A stretch of DNA of 64,000 bases from Trichoplax adhaerens (taxonomy: Eukaryota; Placozoa; Uniplacotomia; Trichoplacea; Trichoplacidae): assembly GCF_000150275.1 (NCBI RefSeq), contig NW_002060956.1, positions 62,001-126,000 on the forward strand, read 5' to 3'. The notes under the pieces are model-generated. The model made no database searches, had not been told where the DNA came from, and worked only from the letters and a program-made list of their open reading frames with translations. The position numbers and the translations under genes are program-made. Positions 50,909 through 62,133 of this stretch are shown piece by piece. Positions within the stretch are counted from its first letter, which is position 1, and each line of letters starts with the position of its first letter.

Positions 50909-53900
50909 CTATTTAAAACGGCAAATAGAATTATTGAAATCCTCTCTTGGTTTATATAAGTAATTTTTCGTCCGATTTATGTATCCTTGAAGTATCATAA
51001 CAACTTCAGTAACGTACGCAAAGTCATTTACCAAGTTTGCCACTAAATTAGAATTAAGTTATAAATATTACCGAATTAACATTAATATTGAGACTATTTA
51101 AAGAAGGATACTTCTAAGATTGGATTGTTTGATTTAGCGTAAATGCAGAATTTCAAGTTTCAGATGATATACCTTTGAGCCTTGCATAATAACTGCAAAG
51201 CTCGTAAAATGGTTAGTCATACAACGGATGATAGTAGAATTAGAACTTTTTAATACTAGTCCATAATCTGACCAACAATTGGATCTAAAATATGAACATT
51301 GAAATATATCAGTTAATTAAGAAGCAGTGGTGGAAAGCAATCATTTCTTGAAGTGACTACTTTACAAGTTTACCCTCTCTCCCAATAAACACATTGATAA
51401 GCTGGTTTAACCTTGATAGAAATATTCATATGAGCTGTTAGTGCTAAACTGTTACGTTTATGTCATAAAATCATCATATGAGGATGAAAATATTATACGA
51501 ACTTGATAATGCTGTACTTTAAACTTGAGCTCAACTGGTATATTAAACTTTTGATGGTGGATTGGAATTACTGAACAAGAAACAATATCGGTGATAACAT
51601 TCGCAGACGCATTTGCAACGCTAGCAATGATTAATCATCGAAAGAGTTATTCAAGAATAAGAGCAGCCAATAGAAAGCGATTTTAGGTACTGCATGAAAA
51701 GTGTCAAGAATACCTGTGATTACTTCGATATTTTTGACTTCCATCTAACTTATAAAGCCGAATAACTATCGTGATCACCTCATCTAGAATTTTTATAGAA
51801 ACAAAATCATACATATGTATATATTTAAATTGGATAAATGTCCACATTGATTAATATGAATTTCATAAAACTATTGTGCAATTCGGTGTACGGCCATAAC
51901 AAAATTCATAAAACCAATTATTAGTCAGCAAGAAAAATTGTTTCTGAGATACTTGCTTTGTTAGCACAATACTTGGGTAAAAAATATGATGTATGGTAAA
52001 GTACTCTACCTAATTAAATAAGCAAGAAAGTAACTTTATCTTACCGTCATGAGAAAATTTAAATACAGACTTAGGAATGACAACTTCAGCAGTAGAACTA
52101 TCTGATATCGATAGTCTAAATGTAGTTACCGCTTTTATATCAGATACTGGAGCGGATTTAATAATCAATTCTAGAATAGACAAAGATGACGATAAAATTA
52201 CATGAACAACTTCAGTAGACAGAATTCAATTCTTAATAACTATTCTTTCTATGAACTATGCTGAAATTTAATATATCAAAGCTGAAAGCAGGCAGTTTAT
52301 ATCTTTAAGCTAAAATGAAAATATTATAACTTTTTGTAATCAATAACAATAAAATATGTAGCTGGGAGAGCCATAAAATAATGAACGCAATTAAATCTTA
52401 ACAACATAAGAGAAAACTTTTCTCTGCCTAAAATCCATTATCAGATCTAGCTACCTGAATCCAGATTGGATATGGTGAATTCACCGACAATTTTTGCTTT
52501 GTTCAATTCTTTAGCCAATTTAGCATCGTGTTGTTCAATTTCTTCTACAGTAGATGTGAAATTCTAAACGGTAAAATGGAGAAAAAAGCTCTCATTAAGA
52601 GCAGATAACTGCTAATTTTTTATATTTACTAAAACTAATCACTGGGATTCCATTAAATATATGGTCTCAATAATTAACAATCATAAAGTATGCCATACAT
52701 CATAAAAGTATGCCAATAAACTAAAATTTAACTCAATATGTAGCCTAACCTCGCTAGCTTCGCTGGTTGCCTTTGCCATAAGGCGATTATTTCTTGATCG
52801 TACTAGATTAATCTAGATCAAAGTAGAATTCAGAAATGGTATTATGGAATTTTTTATGCTTAATCATTGCTAGGCCAATCCTCTTACTGGTACTTTACTA
52901 TCTTGATTTCAATTGCTAATATTAATCTAATACAAGTAAAATAGTGTTTAAAATTGATATATTCAAATTAACGTCAACTCTATTTTTCCTGTATTTACTA
53001 AGGCTAACATTCTCTTCAAGCTTAGCTAGCGTCGACTTAAAAATTTTTGCGTGCCATGTTCAAATTACTTGCTCTAGCTTATGTCTTTATTTTCAATTTA
53101 AGTAATGAAATAATAGACCCTGTAAATGGTCGAGTAGTAACAAAACAATCGCATTCAAACTTGAAATGATGTTTTTCAATTTATGATACCGCTGTAGGAT
53201 GCATTATCGTCTCCAACGTCACTGACAAAATTGGTTCATAGCTTGTCCCTCAGTATAAACGTTTCTTTTTATTGAATAACTTATCTTGCGATATTTCTAG
53301 TACTTACCAAGTTAGAAGTTTTGTTTTGGCTTAGGGAATTAACAGCGTTGCCAGACGGATCTAGCGTCGTGCTTGGTGAGACTAAAATACGTAATTGAAC
53401 AACAATTATCCCAGGAGCAAATGGTAGTCAAAATTCAGAGTTACTTAATAAAGTACTTCAAAAATAGCATTATAACAACTTTGAATTCTTGTTAAGCTTC
53501 AATTCATCGTATCTATTAGTTTTCTTACCAACACTTGTACAGTCTAATAAACTATCCTACGACACGATCTGTTCAGGGACTACACAATTTATTATCAATT
53601 ATGCCCCTTGAAGCAGTGTGGGACGCAAAGATACGTCCATTCTACTGATGAGTGCATGATTTTTATATGCACCAAGAGTTCAGTAGCTAGAATGTACATA
53701 GATAAATTCCGATGCTAATGTATAATAACGATTTAAGTTCTGTAGACTTTAATCGTGTTCTATCCTGTTTTACTCCACATTCTACTAGAATTATCTTATC
53801 CATCAATACTACTACGGTATTCTTAGATTAATAAAAAATGCAATAAATAGGTTTTATCTCCATAGTTTTTATTGCACGACTGTCATACCTTCAATATACA

Positions 53901-56900
53901 CCACCACTATAACTAGCTAAAATAGCTACAAATAGTCGGGATATTTATGCTAGTATTTCAAGCCAATTAGACTTATGAGCCTTGCAAGGTTCGTAATTAG
54001 TCTAGTGCTACTGTAGAGATATTTTATTGACAATTAAGGAACATTCCCTCAGTACTTTCGGTCTATAGAGTTGTACAAGAATCGTTAGTTAAGGTTAACG
54101 TTATTTGCTAAAGCAAACTTGATAGGTTTTAGTTCGAGCCCATTAATTCAGTAATGGATGGGGAATTTCTTAATAAAGTGTGGCAATCAATTGGGGTTGG
54201 CTTAAAGCTATTTCTTCTAAAACCATCAATCTTATGCCTTACCTATAGGATATCTCTTGGACTGTTCCGATGGAGCACTAGTTATCGAAGCACTTTTATA
54301 TCGATAGACTGATTCTTTAAAGACGCAGCTATGATGACCATTGGATGCCGAACATGAGCTATAATCTTTAACTTTTTCATTGTCTAAATTGAAGGATTGA
54401 TTAGCTTAATGTTACTATTGTAGGATAGAAAAGATAGAGGGGAAAATGGCAAGAAATACAGTTATCTCTAAGATAAAATTATTAAGAATAAATACGAGAT
54501 ATGACCATATTGGGATCATCTGTACATAAGTAGTAAGTTTACCGTTCCTGTAAAGTTTCATATCTATTCTATTCTAATGTTTGAGAGAGTAGACCTAACA
54601 CCATGATGTTTTTCAATAAAGCTTAAACAGCCTCACCTGTTAATATAAGATCAATCATATCTTCAATTGTCGAATCCAAATGAGCAGAAGGTGCTACTGG
54701 ATGAATATTAGAAGTTGTAGTATCTGCAAGGATACTAATGACATCGGTATCCGCGGAAATAGACGATTTAGTGCTATGTGTAGATGTTGTAGATACTTCC
54801 AAGGAGGTAATACTCAAGGTAGATCTCGGAGATGAATAGGATATTAAAAAGTTTGTGAGTGCATTATGTTTTACAGTATTATCAAAATTGGCGAAGTTCT
54901 GTGGATCTATCAATCGATGATATTCTGCTGTTAATGATCGATCCGAAGAAGAATGAAAGAGAATACTAGAACTTAAAGTGTTATAATATCGAGCGTAATC
55001 TTGACTCGATAAAGTCCTATCATTGGAATTAACTTGGTAAGTACTGAATTGGGATGAATGATGAACATTTGATATTAGCTTATGGCTGCTACTAACGAAT
55101 CCTAAATCTTGTCTACTTGTTGATAATAGACTTGAGCCAACTGATAAAACTCCATCTTTAGGATGCGTCCTAGAATTGGATAAATTAATATGATTTACAG
55201 AGCGTAATGCTCGTTCATCGTTTTGATATGTTCTAGTGCTCCGATCCAATGCCAGTTTATGCTTGATATTGAAAGTCTTAAGACGGCTAAAATCGTTGAT
55301 AATCAATGATGAAGAAAATATAGCGATGCTTTCATGATCTGCTGTTGAAGATAAAGATAATACTTTATGAAATGATGTAGTTGAAATAATATCAGAAGAT
55401 GGGCTGCTAGAAATGGCAGCGGCAAATAGAGCATTAGCTCTACCTGGTGGTTCTTCACTAGGCTGCTCCATAGTAGCTGACGACAATGGACGTAAATCAT
55501 TCGATGTTAACGATGTTGACTTACTTACTATAGTTTTAGACAGTTTAAACAGTTCAGAATTAGGAGACATTTTTTCGTAATTTGAAAAGGGTGATAAAAC
55601 GGATATTCCACGAGTTGATATAACCTCAATATTGTTAGAATCCTGCCTGTTTATGGAAGACAGCAAAGAATGCATGTTCATTGAGCTGGTGCGGATATCA
55701 TCATTATTATCTGAATGGATAAATGATGTATGTAGTATATTAATGTTATTAATCATGTTTGAGGATAAAACCACATTAGTTTGCTTGTCTAACATTGGTG
55801 ATAAAAATATAGATAAATCGTTTTTTGTTGAAGTATTGTAGGTTTTCGTGAAAACAGTCCGATGTTCTAAATTATTTGCATCGTTAGCAGAAATAGAAGA
55901 ACTGCTAGTTACCACTGTTGAAGGTAAGCTTTCAACTGCAGTTGCAAAAATACTATTCTGATCCGAGCTGATAATATGATTTACCGATTGCTCATAATCA
56001 GAAATATTGTCGCTGGAGCTAAAATCAGATGTACTTTTCGAGGGCGCCGACGATAAACCATCAGTATGAAAATTTTCTACATGACTAGAAGTAAAATGAA
56101 AGGACATTTCTTCAGAGTTCCAACTAGTTGCAGCAGTTGAAGTAAATGATACAAGTGCAAGTTGATTATCTCCTATTGATTTCAACTCAGTAGAGAGAGA
56201 TGAAGCCAATAAACTATGGATAGAAGTTAATTCTAAATTATATCTCAAACTGCTCTCGTCAGTCGATGGCCAAAGTCCTGTAATAGTATTAGAATCACTA
56301 CTTGCCATGACTGTAAGTGTATCAGTCAAGAATGATGAAGAATCTCTGATATAGCCGGAGTTGATGCTAGACATAATATCAATCCAATCAGTTGTAGATG
56401 ATATTGATTCTGAATTACTGTTTCCAGTGGAAGATATAACAGAATAATACTCTGAAGGTAAATGTTGATATCCACTCGTTATAGTAGTACTAGAACTCAA
56501 TTTGAATAGTAAATTGGATGATAATGATAGATCTTCCATTAGATAATTCGCGGAAGTATCACTACCTAGATTACTGAATGTAATAGTAACCTGCTCTGTG
56601 AATAAATCATGATATATACTTATCACCGAATCGCTAGAGGTAAATTCGAATAACTGATCTAATGATGACGATGGTGCATGGTTGATTGAACTAGTAGCAA
56701 GATCATTGCTATCTTTTGCGGCGGAAGTAGTCAGCGAAGAAGAGGATGATACAACGTTTGATATTGGAGGTCTTTCACAAAAGTATCGAAATCTATTAGT
56801 GCAACGGTAATCACGCCAAGTGAATTCTGATGAAATAAAAGACTTAACCACAGCTACACATCGATATGACGACAGACTAGGATAGCCATTCTTCCAAAAT

Positions 56901-57256
56901 TGCGAACCACTTGTCACATTTTGGCCATTTAGCAGCCATTGATAATCACTTAATACATTATTGCCCTGTAGATCCTTTAGCCCAATCCATCGAAAATTCA
57001 TAGTTCCAGTGGCCAAATTGTTTAAACCTTCATGAATTTCTATCGTATTATCAACAGCTAAATCGCCACCGGGAAATTTTTGGCAATCTGCTCGAGCATC
57101 ATCAAAGTTTTTCCAAGACCAGTAGTTGCTGTAGAAACAACGATTGCCTAACAGTGTCCAACCTGCTTCACATTGACCTACAAGATATATTATATTCGAA
57201 TTAAAGGCATAAAGAGAAACAGCTTGATACAGATAATTTATTAATCCGATTTTCAT
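47810..57256 (-). CDS. Gene 3: C-type lectin adhesion GPCR with a very long stalk, 20 exons assembled plus a possible leader
   Basis: Third paralog with the same overall plan. The 20 exons (CTLD exon onward) total 4,403 bases, giving 1,468 codons with one leader base, ending at TAG 47,812-47,810. The CTLD exon begins after an acceptor at 57,179-57,178 in phase 1, like its paralogs. However, the frame also stays open upstream to an ATG at 57,256, which would add MKIGLINYLYQAVSLYAFNS and a few further residues. That start may be a genuine unspliced leader or a chance extension; the conserved acceptor argues for a spliced leader. Gene 3 has no counterpart of the gene 1/gene 2 second stalk exon, but its CTLD exon is 2,541 bases, with roughly 700 stalk residues. 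Confidence 0.93.
51173..53381 (-). other. Gene 3 GAIN-type region and GPS, eight exons
   Basis: Exons: 53,381-53,308; 52,812-52,750; 52,563-52,455; 52,170-52,045; 51,783-51,714; 51,620-51,503; 51,411-51,374; 51,284-51,173. The second exon has two nearby acceptors. Only the one at 52,814-52,813 keeps the 63-base length and frame of the paralogs (INLVRSRNNRLMAKATSEASE split across the exon). Features: AEVVIPKSVFKF, PVELKFKV, the split GPS AYQCVYWER and NCWSDYGLVLKSSNSTIIRC, then MTNHFTSFAVIM. The GPS exon is two codons longer than in genes 1 and 2. Confidence 0.88.
54243..57177 (-). other. Gene 3 ectodomain exons: CTLD and long Ser/Thr stalk
   Basis: Exons 57,177-54,637 and 54,383-54,243, both phase 1 at each end. 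The CTLD occupies about the first 140 residues: QCEAGW and NRCF form the long-form cysteine pair, then DCQKF, RWIGLKD, RCVAV, WRDYRC and YFCERP. WRD stands at the WND position and no EPN is seen. The remaining 700 or so residues are Ser/Thr/Asn-rich, with no clear short tandem repeat (unlike genes 1 and 2), and end LILTG at the donor. The second exon (47 codons) contains two cysteines and ends PSEQSKRYPIG, matching the PSEYSRKSPSG end in gene 2. Confidence 0.9.
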
Positions 57257-57362
57257 CTAATCGCTCTTATTATAATGCTACCTTCAACTTTCAGTATTGT
57301 CCAAGTTGCGGAAATAATCTAAATTATGAAATTGTATATATATACTATAAATTAGTCTGCAT

Positions 57363-57513
57363 ACCATTGTAATTTCAAGCAGAATAAATTGAATTTTGGT
57401 GTTTGTTTTCTCAGCGCTAAGAAATGAATTTACCCTGCGAATCGTTACAATTTCGAGCAGAATAAGTTCGTTTTTTTTGTTCATTTTCTAAGCGCTAAGA
57501 CATGCATTTACTT
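57363..57513. repeat. Diverged 70-80-bp tandem repeat upstream of gene 3
   Basis: Two imperfect copies share the pattern ATTTC.AGCAGAATAA, a T-rich tract and AGCGCTAAGA.ATG.ATTTAC. They lie 110-340 bases upstream of the gene 3 CTLD exon, in what may be its 5' untranslated or promoter region. The short minus-strand frame across them looks incidental. Confidence 0.75.
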
Positions 57514-57572
57514 TTATTACAGTTACTAATTAAAACTGTCTATAGCCCGAAATTGTGATGATATCTTTCTTC

Positions 57573-57648
57573 CATCGGGCTTTAGCCGGCTAGTACGTAT
57601 AATAGCCGTCTATTAAGCATACCAACCGAGATCGGGTTTTAGCCGGAA
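57573..57648. repeat. Pair of TCGGGCTTTAGCCGG-like motifs
   Basis: ATCGGGCTTTAGCCGG at about 57,573 and GATCGGGTTTTAGCCGG at about 57,631, with a facing GCCCGA at 57,547. These GC-richer motifs stand out in AT-rich DNA upstream of gene 3 and could be regulatory; no function is shown. Confidence 0.4.
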
Positions 57649-57843
57649 CATTTATACTATTTATATATCAAATAGCATTAAGGAAAGAAAGTAATCTATC
57701 GTATCGATGACCTGTTAAATTGTTACGGTGTGACTTTTTAAAGAGAAAATTTTATGTTTATAACACTATAATTTAGTTCATTTTTCAGTAACACTTGGGC
57801 TTATAATTTATTAAGGAAAGATACAGTTACTACTCTGAACTAC

Positions 57844-57869
57844 TAGAAATTACTATGTAGTAATTTCTA
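57844..57869. repeat. Perfect 12-bp-arm hairpin
   Basis: TAGAAATTACTA and its reverse complement separated by TG. A similar imperfect hairpin built on GTAGAAATTACTAC occurs at about 45,704-45,738, so the motif may belong to a small dispersed repeat. Confidence 0.6.
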
Positions 57870-60800
57870 TGCAGTAACGTCAATGGCTACTGTGCACCCT
57901 TCTGATAATGAAAAATTGTCAGTATTTTGAGTGGGCAATTGTCAATGAGGATAAGCCTGACAATAGGCTCGTAATAGTTTAATTTTTTATTATAAATTTC
58001 GATTGATAAATGATTATATCTCTTAGAAGAAAGGAGCAATTTACGCTTAATTTTCACCAATATCACTCTATTTTGTTTTTTACTACCCTGAAGTAATTAG
58101 TAAATAATGCTGATTCTAAATTATCTAAGTACGTTAATTATTCTTTATTTCAATTAAATTACTGGCATTATAGTATATTACTAAATAATACTTTATAAAG
58201 CTTTAGCATCGGTAATATTTTGGAGTGTATAATAAATATCTTAATAGTAGATAAAATCGTTATTAGTAACACAAGTCGTAAGAAGGAAACCTGAATCACA
58301 AAAGTAATATCTTCTCATCATGAAATTGCTGAATTTCTTTTATATCAGCTTAATAAAGCTAGTTATTTAATAGAAAACTTTTATCAATTACGAAATAAAT
58401 CTTTTTGGATTACAATGGATTTTTAAGGTGAAATCAAGTAGAATTCAGGATTGCTCTTATTAAATTATAATTAATTGCTCGTGTAAAATAGCACTTTTGC
58501 ACAAAGGGACATAATATGATCGCAAATAGGGCTGCATTTCTCTTGTTCTAAATTATTGCACGTCGAAAAAAAAGATGCCAATCACGTCTACGGGACCTGC
58601 AATGTTTTTGTCAATAATATTTGTTACTCTACTCTCACCCGATATTTAAAATAATAACTTGCGACATGATTCGCATTATGAAAAAACTGCTTGAATCATA
58701 ATATTGTATTGAGGCTGAAGTAGTAATGATTCCTTTAGTATTTAGCAATAATTCTACTTCTACTTTACTAACGGTAGCTTGATATCGTTACAGACTATCA
58801 TTGTTCTTTCGCGAGATTCAATTTAAAAGAATTAAATTAATCGTCAAAGATATCTCTTGATTCGTTAAATTTTTTATCCGCAGTAATGAAACTAACAGTT
58901 CAACAGATTACACGAATAACGGAAGTACTCCTACGATTCCAGTACTTTAAATAAAATAGTTTTAAAGCTTTTATAGTAACCTATCCATTAATACAAAATT
59001 ATTAGTTACGGTATCTATTGGTGCAGTAAAGTTGACAAATAGATGTTATAGTTTTACTTAATTCAATCACTTAGACGTGATTTGTTAACTTACATCATCA
59101 TATGCACATAAATATAAATTTATTGTCATTAATAAATTTAAAGAGCTAAATCAATATTTGTAATCTACGTATATCAATCATAATAAATTTTCTAGTCAAT
59201 ATTGCACCAGCTATTAAATCATAATGTATGGGTTACTTCTATATCGAAACCGAAAAGGAATAAGAGAAATTGATGTAGATAAGTTATAAAAGACATTTAC
59301 TACTTTATAGCAGTATAATAGTGTTTAGAATAATCTCAGTGCAAGTTTATACAACCTTCTACATTAATTTTCGAATATTTTATTTATTTTTTTAACGATT
59401 AGATGGATTAAGCATTTATTATATGTGCGCGATAAATTAATCTTTTTTCGGATGATTAATATTTTACCAACTCCATTTCTAGATTAGTTACTTGCTACTA
59501 CAAACATGAACTAGCCTACCTACCGTGTGTTTTCTACGATAAAGTTTATATAAATGTTTTTTTTGTTCAATTGATTTTTCTCTTCACCTGGAATTAAGAT
59601 CCTGTTACGTGATTTATTCAATCATTACAATAAATAATTATTTAACTACGTTGCATACAAACGTAATTAACTCCTTAAAGTACATTTTATCTTATTAAAG
59701 AATGTCATCAATAGTACTATATTCTATTATGAGTTCAAGATATGCTAGTACCACCATAGGTTATTGAGATATAGTGATTATAAGCGATTTCACGGTCGCT
59801 TTGTATTCTCAATTATTACCTACCGTATAAAGTTTACAGTAACCGAAGTAACAACGCAACGTTCTAACAGGGGGTAATAAACACAATGGGAATTTTTACA
59901 AAAAGCGTTGAATATGTAGACGTATGAGTACAATAAATGTAGTCTTTACAGTTTACGTAAATTTCCATAGAGCCGCTAAAGTAAACAAAATGAGTCATAA
60001 ATACTAAACATAGCTAAATCTGGTAGCTAAGTAGCTTAGTTTTAAATAAAGTGTTTAATATTCTTCATTCTGTAGCTCTATAATATTGTTAAGGACTTAT
60101 TTAAATTTATCCGATTCAATCGTAAATTAAATTGAACAGTGAGCTTATCCAAAATCTCTCTATACTTATTAGGTGATACAAAACTATATCATGTTAAATT
60201 TCCGAGTAAAAATCCGTTATAAAGCGAAATAATAAAAAATGAGTCTTCCTCACTGATACAAAACATTCATTGATTTTTAATGAAGTAAAGATCAAAATTT
60301 TTATTACCTATTCTTAGTACAGTCGCAGAATTGCCCTCTAAATGTTACTTAATAGTGAATAATTATTTGTCATGGATATAAGCAATTTTTTAAACCTAGT
60401 CTTTGCCTTACAGAAAGGATAATCATGATAGTCAATTTAGCAATAAAGTACCGGTAAATGCTAGAGTATTATACGATAGTCTATTATTTTGATTTTAAAA
60501 CCGATTCTATAAATCGCTTAAGATTGCGAATCACCCGAATCTGGTGGCTTAATTAAGAGTTGCCTCGTAATGGGCTCACTATTTGACTATAAGTTAAATC
60601 GCTAGATAAATCAAATAAAACAGTATATCGGAAATATAAACCAACAAATATCTGTACATAATCTCTTAATTTGATATTTTGATTTTAAAATAGATATTAC
60701 TATCGCTTACAAGATTGCAATTGTAGCAATAGCTAAAAACTCGCTCAAAACTTTTGCTAAGTGTTCCCGATGTAGGATCATGTTGAAGTATAAGTTTATT

Positions 60801-61687
60801 GTGTTGTTTTGTAGATAAAGCTAGAGCCCCAAGTTTAATGAAGTGAGTAATAATGATTAGTCAAAATCTGGTTAAATTAAATAATCTTTTTATGGTGTTG
60901 TATATTACTGAACTTGCCGTTCAGAAATAGTAGACCATGTTCATGTGAGCTACATTATTGTCTATGTGAAATACAATTTCAGAAGCATCCCTCGTCAACC
61001 CAGTAACTGTGAAATTGCCAAAAAATAGCTACTTTGAATAACAATACCTGGTTATCAAAGGCCTAAATATTCAAGTATAGAGTAGAAAACTACGGATATA
61101 ATTAGTTAATTTAATGTAATAAATCATAAGTATATATGTTATGTTATATATAAAGAACGAAAATAGACTAAATTATAATTATAAAAGAACAGAATTTTTC
61201 ATTCCTTTATCATCCTATTTAAACAATAATACTTCGAAAAAATGATAGTCTACATTTGTCTAGATGTCATAGCGATTACAATCAAAGAAAAGGTACCGTA
61301 ATTAAAATATGGAAAAGTAATAATCTAAATACATTTTACTATTAATACTTACCAAAATAGAAATTACGGTAAAATGCATAACTCCTAAATGGCTTCCTAA
61401 TCCCTGTGATACAATCATCCACACACTTCAGAAAATCATACTGGTAAAATTGGATACCAATTTTAAATTAAGAAATTAAACGTAACATTCATTCATAGAT
61501 ATTTTACTTACTTGAATCAAAAGTATTACCAGTTTAAGACAAAAATTGCAGAAAAACCAAAAAGCAATCCTGCTTTCAGTATTACACTTACTTCAATATT
61601 ATGATGTTGATTCGATAGAACTTCGCGTAGACTCTTTTTTCGCCAAAGAGTTATCCTAACGAAAGATTAATAAAAAATTAACCTGAC

Positions 61688-62128
61688 TGTCACGGTACGA
61701 ACTACCGTAAAGAAATAGTTATCTACATTTGGTTAATATAATATAGTGATAATATATTACATCTAGTTCCTTACAATAGGAATTACTCTAATTATAAATG
61801 TGTTACCGTAAATTTAATGCTGTGCTGTAATGTGTACTGAAATGATTCTGTGAATTGACATATTGTAGTCCGACTGTGAAAAACTAGTTAGTAGATGCTC
61901 TTACCTAAGTATTTTTATAAGATAACTTGTGAATGTTAGCTGCTGTAGAAGGGTATATAAGCCCGTCAAATAGTTGAATAAAGCAGTTCTCAATTGCATA
62001 GTTGTTTTAACGTAGAAGCAAAGGCGTCTAAATTCTTGTGAGGTAGTTAAGGGATACTGAATCCCGGGGACTATAGTAATTTAGAGATTTGTTTTACGTT
62101 ACCCTTGTCACGAAGCTGGTTTGTGATA
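61688..62128 (+). mobile_element. Solo LTR, family A, plus orientation
   Basis: Starts TGTCACGGTACGAACTACCG and ends GCTGGTTTGTGATA, flanked on both sides by the exact 5-bp duplication CTGAC (61,683-61,687 and 62,129-62,133). It has TATATAA at 61,954-61,960 and AATAAA at 61,977-61,982. It aligns over its length with the reverse complement of 1,303-1,738. Confidence 0.92.
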
Positions 62129-62133
62129 CTGAC

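Larger units (their letters stand above)
57485..61687. other. Upstream region of gene 3, no gene recognised
   Basis: AT-rich DNA with the motif pair and hairpin listed above and a direct repeat of about 50 bp (60,481-60,535 and 60,672-60,725, sharing ATTTTGATTTTAAAA). No exon could be supported. Confidence 0.55.

Noticed and set aside
52750-52802. Alternative acceptor for the second gene 3 GAIN exon giving YDQEIIALWQRQ
   Set aside because: Its 53-base length breaks the phase. The acceptor ten bases upstream gives 63 bases, as in both paralogs, and keeps the frame.
55303-55841. Short open frames on both strands within the gene 3 stalk exon
   Set aside because: Overlap the real frame of the 2,541-base exon and carry no motif.
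61355-61595. Two hydrophobic minus-strand stretches with good donors (near 61,355 and 61,510)
   Set aside because: No consistent joined frame, no family motif and no paralog. Hydrophobic reading is common by chance in AT-rich DNA.
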